Positions 12,701 through 23,300 of a stretch of DNA of 64,000 nt are shown piece after piece. Where the stretch lies: positions 18,051,001 to 18,115,000 of the forward strand of contig NC_079885.1 in the NCBI RefSeq assembly GCF_029227915.1, written 5' to 3'. Source of the DNA: Hydractinia symbiolongicarpus. Lineage: Eukaryota > Cnidaria > Hydrozoa > Anthoathecata > Hydractiniidae. The translations under genes and the position numbers were made by a program. The notes under the pieces are model-generated. The model was not told the origin of the DNA. It searched no databases and was given only the letters and a program-made list of their open reading frames with translations. Each line of letters starts with the position of its first letter. Position 1 is the stretch's first letter.

Positions 12701-13630
12701 AATAAAGCAATTTAATTGGCTAATAATTCTTTTTAGAAGATCTGATTGGTTAAAAAACTATTTGCCTGCCGAAATAAAATGTAAACAAAGATTCTAGCAA
12801 GTCATCTATAATAAAAAAAAATGTATATGGTGTTGAAAAGAAGTCCAGAAGTTCTTTCTCCCACACGATACAGCAGGCAAAAGTCAGCCCAACCTTCGGT
12901 TTTGTGAAGAGAGATGTTCTGCGAAGACTCTAACAATTGAGTATCCTGTACAGTTTTGCTTAATGTTTAACTTTGTCGGTGACAATCATTTTCGAAGCAT
13001 ATCACCTGCGACTTCTGCAATATACAACCTAATGATGCCCTAACCTGATGAGTTCACCTTGAAACATAAAAAGCAAGTTGGCAGTGAAACTGCCGACGTG
13101 ATAATTATCATTTTCGTCTTAACATAAAAAAATTATAATTTTAAGGGCTGAACATATGGGGCAGAAGTTTAGGGATTATCACTCCCGTACTTTGTGCGGG
13201 AGACCAGGGTTTGATTCCCCTTGGCAGTGATTCAATATGGGTAATTGAATATTACGATAGCCCTGGGTTAACCCAAGCCATGTGAGGGAAATTGGGTAGA
13301 TGGCGCACTGTGTGGGGCTAGCCATGTAAAATATGCACATCTAATCTACTAATTTTTGCAATTAAAGGTAATTAATATCAGCCGTTCTAATTTCCAAGGT
13401 TGAACAATGACACTGTGGATGTTGCCACAGGTAATTTATCCAAGACAACTTCTAGCAAGCATTAGTACAGTCTGAGTTGGTACGCCTCACAGTAAATTTA
13501 CATTATTAAATTATAGTTCTACCTCTTCAAGGAACTTTGTTACGTCGTATATTTTATCGTGTATCACTAACCAGCAAGATTTTCCATCATTGTGTTGTTT
13601 GACTTCATCTAAAGTTTTGGTATTTACCAT
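9716..13630 (-). CDS. CYB5A: Cytochrome b5, tail-anchored (complete, six exons)
   Basis: Exons on the minus strand, in coding order, are 13630-13523, 11489-11453, 11190-11099, 10766-10734, 10092-10058 and 9797-9716. They give 128 residues with all phases consistent. Residues 18-36 read [19 protein letters not shown], then [13 protein letters not shown], then [14 protein letters not shown], the classic cytochrome b5 fold. The heme-ligand histidines are His37 (HPGG) and His61 (GHS), 24 residues apart as in mammalian b5. Residues about 105-123 ([19 protein letters not shown]) form one C-terminal membrane anchor with a short polar tail, so the protein should sit in the endoplasmic reticulum membrane (or outer mitochondrial membrane) and pass electrons to desaturases and P450s. 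Length is close to the usual 130-odd residues. Microsomal versus mitochondrial paralog cannot be settled here. Confidence 0.93.
11681..12570 (+). mobile_element. Non-LTR retrotransposon remnant (reverse transcriptase and 3' end)
   Basis: This lies in cytochrome b5 intron 1, antisense to the gene. About residues 25-95 of the first reading frame contain [20 protein letters not shown] and the catalytic [13 protein letters not shown] box of a reverse transcriptase. After frame breaks it continues with [20 protein letters not shown] and [11 protein letters not shown], typical of the C-terminal part of non-LTR polymerases. It ends near 12570 in an ATGATG-type simple tail. The upstream RT, the endonuclease and ORF1 are missing, so this is a dead 5'-truncated copy. 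A second copy is at 38170-38869. Confidence 0.88.
12649..12808. mobile_element. 160-bp MITE with TAGATGACTTGCTA inverted ends
   Basis: The element starts TAGATGACTTGCTA and ends with the reverse complement. It also has subterminal inverted matches around GGCAGGCAAA. It is flanked on both sides by TAATAA, which fits a target duplication (3-bp TAA or a 6-bp repeat, which cannot be told apart). It has no coding capacity. Confidence 0.75.
12838..13150 (+). mobile_element. Interspersed repeat, part B (copy 1)
   Basis: The segment beginning AAGTCCAGAAGTTCTTTCTC recurs in the same orientation at about 39494-39935 and inverted at about 62200-62430. The right end here (AATTATAATTTTAAGGGCT) matches the right end of the 38870-39935 copy. 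Confidence 0.7.
13150..13345 (+). mobile_element. SINE-like repeat with tRNA-type B box
   Basis: The segment has a B-box-like GGGTTTGATTCCCC and a tRNA-like hairpin (CTCCCGTACTTTGTGCGGGAG), then the body CCATGTGAGGGAAATTGGGT shared with the 820-1091 copy. It ends in GGGGCTAGCCATGTAAAATA, which recurs inverted at about 37962-37985. Confidence 0.6.
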
Positions 13631-14371
13631 CCTTGAGGGTGATGGATAATCAGAGATGATAGCCGATGATGGGAGTCAGCTTTTGTATATCGCAAAAAGC
13701 CTGCGGAGCTTTAAAATAAGATTTGGTTAGGTGCCGGGTCAACAAATCTCCCCCAATGCGGTTTATACGCATATTTAATGGGATGTGTTAAGAGCAAAAG
13801 TGAGATCCTCATAAAGGTTCTTGCCTAAATCGGAAAATTTTTTTGAATAAAATTTTTGTTACAAATTATTATAATTCGGTCAAACAAAAAAAGACTTGTG
13901 TGGTGTGGTAGTTATTCAGCCGTCACGTAGTGGTGAAATCATATTCACATGCTCACCCGTGAACGTTTCCGTGGCCCTGCATTTAACTTTCACACGGGGG
14001 GTAAATTATAAGAATCAATGAGCTAAGATTAATTTGTTTTCTTAATCTTGCAGTTTTTTTTGCACTGATGAGTAAGAGTAAAATATTTTCCCTTTAAAAA
14101 ATTGATTTTCGCTTTTTTCTTCGTTTAAAGTTTTTTGTTGTTTTTGCATCAGTACTTTAAGGACTTCCTTACATAGAGTCAACCACTATCCTCCATTGCG
14201 AAGTAAAATGGCGTCCTGATCCAACGTTTTGAAGAAAGAAACTATCACAACCGTATTTTATTTTTAAGAGTATTTTGTGTTAGAGAATGGAATTACTTTT
14301 AGAAAGATAACTGTGAATTACTCTAAAATGTGGCGTTCTTGTTGACCTGCCAATTCTGGTGGGCTGTAGAA
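13631..14371. promoter_or_regulatory. Shared upstream region of divergent cytochrome b5 and USP10 genes
   Basis: About 740 bp separate the two start codons, which point away from each other. The region must hold both 5' untranslated regions and both promoters unless 5' UTR introns extend further. I see no clear TATA box for either gene, and the strand-specific start sites cannot be placed by eye. Confidence 0.5.
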
Positions 14372-17300
14372 ATGAATTATTATCCAGAACAAAATCAATT
14401 GGTCACTTTTGATCCCATGGAAAATGTTGAGGTAAAGACAATACTTATTGGTGTAACTGATAAAGCACGAAGCACCCATTGATATAAATGTAGTGTGAAT
14501 TCTGTATTATAATATCAAACTTCCCGATTTAACTTTTCTTTCCAAAAATTTAACAAAGATATTAATAGTAAATAAGTTTCATTAATGATTTAATAAGAAA
14601 TATTGTTCTGCAGTAATATTTTATAATCACCATAAAGCAAATAGCTTATATAAAAATGGTGACCACATAAAGGAACAGAACATCACAATAGGACAAGGTA
14701 CAAGGACAGGACTGGGACAAATACAATGCACAAGCAGGGGTTTAAGTAGATAAATTTAGTCATAAGGAATTCGCCAAGAGAAGTAGGTCAATATCCAAAC
14801 ACAAAGCGAGTCGAGAGAAATAAGGAGGCAGATACAAATATGAAATATAATTAAATTTAGTAGCTGGCTAAGAAATGTTTTTATGGAATTTGTTTGATCT
14901 CAAAAGTACGTCTACTAAGAAGTCTGAACAGTACAACACTTTTCCCCGATCGGGTGAGTCGCAAGCCGCTGGACAAAAGTGCGTGCCAATTTTGTTTATA
15001 TGAAGTCACATGCGTATTTGGCGCCGATTCACCAATTAAAAAAAAATCACCATGCCGTTCTGGCACAATTATGTTTAAAATACTATTTGTTTCTGGCTAA
15101 CATGCTGGAGAGATTTTATTAATGTCCTGAAGCAAGCAATAGTGGGTAGCTTGTGAATAATAACTATATTTGTGTCTTTTATTACGTGTACAGATGACAG
15201 CTACTGCATACTTACAGGATACACCAAAACAGCTAGGTGACAAACGGCTTAGGTGACAAATAAGATTAATTAGGCTAGCCAAAGCAAAAAACTAATGTAA
15301 AAATATATTTGTGAAAGAAATAATGATTGATACCCTATATCGCTAGCTAGCTAAAGACATAAGAAACATGTTATTGGTGTAATGGTTTCACATATATAGA
15401 ATAAACTCTGAGCAGGCGAACCCATTTATAATGTAGAAAGATAGGCCAAAACTTTTGTGAAATATGTCGTAACATTGATTGGGGAGAGTCACTCGATTGA
15501 GTGATTACAAGTTCCAAAGCGCCACTCTCGATCGGGGTATCAAAAAGTTAGCGTCCGCGTTGACTCGCCCAATAGGGTGATTACCCCGATCGGGGGAGAC
15601 TCACCGGATCGGAAAAGTGCTGCACTGCTGAAAGGAAGAGGTTTTTGCAATTAATTCCATGATTTTAGAGAGTGAAATGTGATGAACTTTTTACCAAATG
15701 ATGTTGAAGAAACAAAAGGTAATTTTAAAAGCCCTTGTTGATAATGAGAAAATTAATTTTTATAGTGCCAGGCAGGTTATTAAGAGCTAAGTTATGCAGA
15801 AAAATAATATTTTGCATAGAGATTATGTCAGGAAATTTGAGATTGGAATAGAGTAAACTGATTGGTGTGAAGGCAGTTTCGAAATAAATATGTCTAATAG
15901 CATGATTTTGAAGAATTTCAATATGATGTGTACGATAACTTTTTTGACTTCAAACTTGTGAGCAGTAAAAAATATGTGAATAAAATATGGCATAGTAAAT
16001 CAGCAGCAGTATATTTTTGGAGACAAATTGACATATTTCGGCAAGAGCTCCAAGAGCTTTCTTTAGACCAGGCCATTTCTTGAAAAATTGCACTCGTAAA
16101 CAAAATTTACAAGTGCGATGTGAATATTTGCAAGTGTGATTCACACTTAACTATTTTTTGTTTACCACAACGTTATATGTTATTTAAGCTGTATAGAAAT
16201 GAATTTTGTAAAACGTATTAACCACAAGTGCAAGGTTGAAAAAACGTTGAACGCGATGATGTGTTGGCAGATTTGCTATATGTTTTTGGCCTTAAATATA
16301 TTTCTAGACATTTTTGATTTCTCTTTCCTCTTTTAAAAAGATTTTTTAAACTTTATTCAACATGTTTTTTCTTTGGTATTATATCACAAAAACATTCGTC
16401 CAAAAGCTGTATTAAGGTACAGGACACCTAAACTCTCCCATGTTCTGGTTATATTTAACTTGCATGGGTGCGCACTCTTCTTGCAGTATTCTCTGTGACG
16501 ATGAAGGTCGGACTGACTTGTGGCATGGTTCCAAATGGTCTTCCGTCTTTTGTTTGAGTCTCAGTGTAATGCACCAGCCAAGCATGAGAGTGTCAGCTTG
16601 AAGGAAAGGGGCCTTTAAGGGGACTTTAATGTTCTCTATACTTTTTAAACAAATCAATCACGAAGAAATGAATGTTATGTAATCAGCGTAATAGCCTTTT
16701 TCATTGCTCTATAATATTTAAAAAAAGAAAAAATTCACGAGTGAGATAATTAGCACTCGTAAATTTTTTTACAAGTGTGCGGGCGAGTGCGCGTGTGATC
16801 GCACTCGTCTCAAGGAATGGCCTGTTAGACTAGCAATAGTATAATTTATTTGAGATTTCCAACTTAGATCAGAGTCTAGAATGGGTCCGAGTTATTTTAC
16901 TTGATCACTAGAATAGTTTTTTATTTAATTTAAAGTTGAAATGAAGAGGCATATTCTGTTTTTATTTTATTCAGAGGAATTTTATTTGCAAAGTCAGTGA
17001 AAAAGGAGTTTGATATCTATATTTATATGCTAGTCGAGTTGTTTAGGTGATTTTCTGATCATCAGCAAAAAGGTGAATTAGAGAAAAATCGATAGCAATA
17101 CACAGATCATTGATGTACACTTAAAATAAAAGTGGACCAAGTACAGTACAGTCTGTAGTTACACAGACAATAACATTGCGATATCTTTTGTTTTTTTAAG
17201 AAAATAATTGCCTCTCTGATAAACAATGACCCGATCGATTGTTTAATCACAATATGTTGCAAGATCAATTTTAGCAAGCTATTTTGCGCAAATGTTGTAA

Positions 17301-20300
17301 GGCGTTGGACAGACAAGAACACTTTATATGTTGTTGAATATATTATAAAGATCCTCACTTGTTACATGTCTCTTGCCTACTGATACAAGCTAGCACACCC
17401 ACTGACCATACCTGGACTCTCCATCCTACAGCTAAAGGAGAGGCTTGACTAGAGCCCAGGTGGTCAGGGGAAAGTACAGGACAGAACAGCAAAACAAACA
17501 TGGCTGACTCACTGCAAAACAAATACACAAATGCCATGTTTGCAGGACAGGGAACACTGAGATATAAATATAACAAACTATATACAATTTACAGGTATAT
17601 ATACAAAACATATCTCCTAGACAAACTCTTTTGAAATTTTTAATTAAGCGTTTTTTAGATCGTATTTTAAAAGTTTATAAACGAAAAGCGGTGATAAAAA
17701 TGTTTTTTTAGATCACATTTTTGTATTTCCGCGCCCGAAGGCGTAGGAAATTCTTTAAAACCGTCGTTTTTTTCTTTTGGAGCATTTTTTGAGAAAAAAT
17801 CGACCCTGGGATTACACGTTCCTCCGTCACAGATGTAACTACTGGGAACTCATCTAAATGACGTTTCAGGACAAAATTAGTATTTGTTTTCGACAAAATT
17901 TGGCACAGTTAACAAAAAAAGTATGCTGAACATAATGGTGACATAATAATTTTGATTTTTGCCACCTTAAATGTCATTTTAGGACAAAATTGGTCCAAAA
18001 ATTAAAACTACTTCATTTTAAACAAAAATTGGCAAAGTTAACAAAAAAAGTATGCTGAACATAATGGTGACATCGAAATTTTGATTTTTTGTCAACTTAA
18101 TGCCGTTTAAGACCATAAACGTTTCAATCGCAAGACTTTCAACCATGAATGATAGGCTGTATTTTTTGTTAGCTTTTTTTTTTAAATGTGAGTTTATTAT
18201 GACACGTTTCGTTTTGTTTGCGTTTGTTTTAAGATATAATGTCACTTGTGTGCTTTATCTTCAGAGGTTCATGCACCAAACCTCCTCGAATGTTTGGCAC
18301 AATAACACAACGAATTAGCAGGTTTTCATCAAATATTTTGGTAGCGAGCGGAAATTCTTAGAGCCCCCAGGGCTTCTTGTATGAGTTTAAAATCGAAAAG
18401 CGACGATAGAAATGTTTTTTTAGATCGCATTTTAAAAGTTTAAAATTGAAAAGCAGCAATAGAAATGTTTTTTTAGATCGCATTTTAAAAGTTTAAAAAC
18501 GAAAAACGGCAATAGAAATGCTCTTTTAGATGGCATTTTAAAAGTTTATAAACGAAAAGCGGCATTTAATAGTTGCGAACAATGCTTCTCATATGTTTTT
18601 TAAATTAAACGCCCTGGGATCTTTTTAAGTAATTAAATCAACAATACATTCTTGCGAAATGTATTATAAAACTTCGCGAAAGATTTTATTATTTAATTAC
18701 TTTACGCTAATACTTAAGGGAATAGCTTATCAATACATTCACACAATGTATCTCGCTTTACAAGAAATATAATTGGTCCGATATTTCTTCGCAAGCACAT
18801 TGTTTTTTAACACGCAAATATAAACTCGAGAAACCCTTAAGGGATTTAGATAAACAACTGTCGTCCTCCAAACAAAGATGTGATATTAGCATGTACGGGG
18901 TAGATTACATTCAGTACTCTACAGCCTCTTGTGGAACACCATCATTTGTAGTTTTCTTAGAACAGGAAGAGTTATATTAATGCATTACAAATTGTTTTCT
19001 GTTTGTTAGAAAAGACCAAATTAAGAAAAGTGGAATACCACGAAGACCATAGTGGGATAGTTTTTTACCGCAAGCAAAGAGACCCTTGTTAAGAGCCTCG
19101 TTGGATGTTGCAGGGAGTTGTCTGGCGCAGAACCTAATTGCGTCTGTATTGTAAAACTGGTAGAATTTTCTGAGTGGGCAACACCCATAGTTCCAGTCAT
19201 CAAGGATGATGATAGTTTCTGGTTGTGTAGGGATTTCTTTGTCAATGAAGCTACTTATATATTAGCTTAAAGGTAAATAATGGAGAACACAAGCGATCGT
19301 ACCGAAAACGCTTCAACAAGCAATACTAACTGATTTGCATGAATCTTATCCAGGTTTATGCTGAATGAAAGTGTTCAAGTGTTTTCCATTAGGTCAACAG
19401 AAACCATTGGAACTTTGTGTCATGTGTTCACTATTCACACATTACCTGAAACTTGCGTGTCGGATAATGACCCTGCATTTATCAAGAAAGAGTTTAAGGA
19501 ATTTCTTCAAATAAATGAAATCAGACAGATTTTGGCAGCACAGTATCATCCAGCATCAAGTGGGTTAGCTGAGTGAGCTATTCAGACCTTCATTCCACAC
19601 ATATAGAAGTCTTCTGCTGAGGATTTCAATGTGAAGTTGAATCGACTCTTCTTTACATACAGAATAACTCTTCACACTGGAAACCTCGATGATGATTGAA
19701 ATTTTGTAAGAAGTTTCAAAGTGAAGATTATGTTTATGTCCGTAACTCGCATCAGGACTGAGATGGCTGCCTGTTGTCATACGAAAGTTTCTGGACCCCT
19801 GTGGTATGAGATGAAGACTGCAAACAATGATATGAAATGCCACATAGGCCACCTTGTGGAACAAGCTCAGAAATGACAACCTACCTGTAATTGATGAATT
19901 TTATTAAGATCCATCACCCTAGAATTTAAAGAATTGCCTGTACCGGCGATTATCGCACTGATCAAAGATCGAACAAATGGTTGTAGAAAGCTTAATGAAA
20001 AGCCAGTCATAGACTCACCTAACGATATGCCAGTAGTACTCGCAGGAAGGTAGGGTTCTTCTTTAGGGTTGCCAATGAAGTTGTCCTTACAACAAAGACG
20101 ATGTAGAACAGTGAAACCTCCTTTTTGATTTGCGAGTGGCCCCTAAACTATGTTCAAAGCTTTTTTATTCCTTAAGTTTATATTTGCTAGTGCTAGTTTT
20201 GTAGAAAAGCGTAATAATGGACATTCATAAAGTACATAATTGACCAATTGCTTATTTTCCAATTTATGAAGATAAAGTCATTTGTTGTAAGTGTTAAGTA

Positions 20301-23300
20301 ACAATAATGACTTACTTTGATTGTCTCACTTGATTACTCTGCGGTATCACAAACACAACCAGCAGGAACACAACAACACAACTTGATCCGTAACACAACA
20401 ACACAACTGGATATCAACACAACTGCACAACTACTTGAGGCCCCACCAAGAACATTCACTATTGTTTACAGTCTATATGATGGAGACAACATATTAATAT
20501 CAACAGTAAGCATAGGTGACCTGCAAGAGTTCAAAAAATTAAATGCGTGGGGGATGATGAGTTTGCATGTACAGAAATGATTGTGCCATTATCAATCAGA
20601 AATAACCACAAAATAGCCAAGATTATGCAAATTATCTCTCCTAATTGTACTACCAATATTATTTTTGTTTCTTAAAAAACTGTGCTTGCTAAGAATTATT
20701 GCATGAAATATATTGGGTACAAAATCTTATGAAAAACGTTATGAAAATTCAGTAAGTACCCTGGAGTGTAATGCTTTGCCTAAAGGTCTTTCACCTGAAA
20801 TATAAGCTATGTCAGGCCACTATCACTAAGCGAGAATAAAGAAAAAGAATTATTGCAGTGCAAGTCCCACTGATGTATATCGAATTAAAAAAGGTCAAAG
20901 ATGTTATATATATGAGACATAAAAACATCTACTTTGCCTGTTACAGACAGACAGAGAGTATAAGTATATAAGATATATTTTTTATCTTGAGCACATGCAG
21001 AAAACGTAAAAAAACATAAGCAAAACTTTCATAAAAATACAGAACATTTATATAGGGGATATTTTATGGAAACTTTTAAAGAAAATTGTAAAAAATATAT
21101 TTAACTTTGCCAGTTTGACAGACCGACAAAGTTTTGGTATTGATATGAGAGACGCAACATTTAATGTACATATTACTTTTCAGGTGGTGTTCTTTGGGGA
21201 TTTTGAGTCAGCTGAATGTGAACAGTTTTTTATAAACAATGGTGTTCAAAATGTTGGTGTTGAGGTTGGTATTTATAATTGATAGTTAAGTTAAAATATT
21301 TTTTGCATTGTAGTGATCCTAGCATGTTCTTGGGTTTTTAAGATGTTTAGAAAAGTTCACATGGTGCCTGGAAACCTGGATAAAGGAGGCTTTGATGAAT
21401 AAAAATAAATAAAACATTTAATTATATAATTTTATAAAACCATCCTTACATTGTATATCTCACATACCTCAAATCTTTCTGCAAAACAATGCATAAGGTA
21501 TTGGCTATCAAAATAATTTCACTAAAAGTTCTATTTTAACCTTTGTTTGGTTAATTTTTATATCATATAAAATAATTTTATATCATATATTTATAAATAA
21601 ATGAAAAATGAATTACAGTTTAATTATTATTTCTTTTTGTAATTGATTCTTTTGTTATCTAGTTTCTTTGTGACACTTACAATGCAACGAAGACATGGGT
21701 CGAAGAAGGTAATACATTTCACTATGGCAAATACTTTTTCATAAAGACTGTTTTTTTCTTTACCTTAGTTATTATATTTTACTCACTTTTCAGTCTTATT
21801 TTGTTTTATTTTTTGCCTTCAATTCAGCCAGGCAGCAAAATTTTACCCTACTATTTCGTGATCAATGGCTGAACGCATGATATCAAAAATATAATAAAAG
21901 GCAGTTTTTTAATTGAAGCACATGCAACCACAAAGAAGCAGATAGTCAAGGCATAAATTTAAAAAATGGTGCTTTGGCAATGAAAAGTGTGGTTAGTAAA
22001 CGAAATATATTTATCAACAAAAAACATACAAATGACATTAATTTTATTGTAAGTTATGCGAAAGTGCAAATAAATAGCCTTTGGAATGCTATTCAGCCTC
22101 AGTTTGTATTTTCGTTGCAGAAAAAAAGATCTGGCCACAGTTCAATTATAATGTTTATATTATGAAAACCCAGAAAGTTATTCAGAAAGTTAAGCTTGTA
22201 AATAGACTCACTTTGTTTTTTTAACAAGCTATTCCTTTTTTACCAAAAAATATCTCTGATATTCATTGACATCTGTCTACAAAATTTTTGCTCACCTTCT
22301 TTATTATTGCAACAGATTCTCGTTTGGCATGCTCAAAAAACGGCAAACTATAAGTTGAATCTTTATTAGGGAACTTTTTTGGCTCTTGGCGCCTTAGACG
22401 CAAAAGGCGTTTAATTAAATTAACTATTGTGTTGGGTGAGTAAACAGTAGCTTTCTATTACTAGCATAGTAGATTTACTTCACTTAGGTCATCAACATGT
22501 AGTTAATGTCTTTCAAAATATGGTGCCAAAAGAAGTTTTAAATTTTAAAATTGGATATATAATTCCCAATCTTTTCCTGTTTTGAACTGTTGCTATTGTA
22601 TCTTTCTTTCTTCGAAAAAGAAGAAAATCCTTCTGTAGTATTTAAATATTAATTTCAGGGTGTAAGCATAGCTTTGCATTGGAACCAATAGATGATGAAG
22701 TAAAAACTTCCGTAACTGAAAACAATGCGCCAAAATATGAAACCAAACAACCACACAAGGATGATAGTGGTGTAACTGAGATTGGAAGTTGCAGTCTGAA
22801 CGGAACTGTAAATAATCACCCTCAAGCATCTGTTGCTGATTTAAAAATTGAAGAAACTGCTTTTGTTGCTGAAAAACATCCAAAGCCTTCATCATGGGCA
22901 TCATTATTTAAAGGATCAGATACATCTGGAAAAAATCAAACAGGAAAAGGCAATGAATCATGTGTAATAATGTCTGAGCAAATGGATGCGCAGAGATCCA
23001 AGGCCACTTTTATGACACCAACTCTGCATAACGATTTATCTTTGATTGCAATGGAGAATGATGAGCGGGCTCATCGACTTGCTGGTGTGTTTTTTTCTTT
23101 TTTCAAGTTTTCTACCATTTATAACAAACCACTAAAATTAAGCAAACCCTTACCCCCTAATCCTCATCTGATCTGTTAATGTTGTGTCAGCACACAGTAT
23201 CATCACTAGCTTTAGTTTTGTGCTGATGCAGAATTTTTTCCTCGTTATACTGATGTAAGTTTAAAGGTATTGTCTGTTAAAAACTGAAAGTTACATACTA

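Noticed and set aside
13160-13230. A tRNA gene
   Set aside because: The B-box-like sequence is there, but a proper cloverleaf and acceptor stem are not, and the flanks belong to an interspersed SINE family.
19565-19879. A 104-residue minus-strand frame
   Set aside because: It lies antisense to the Ty3/gypsy integrase remnant and resembles nothing.
20317-20580. An 87-residue frame in USP10 intron 1 as an extra exon
   Set aside because: It is driven by an ACAACAC-rich low-complexity stretch, has no acceptor that keeps the frame, and exon 1 already joins exon 2 in phase to give the expected FGDF region.
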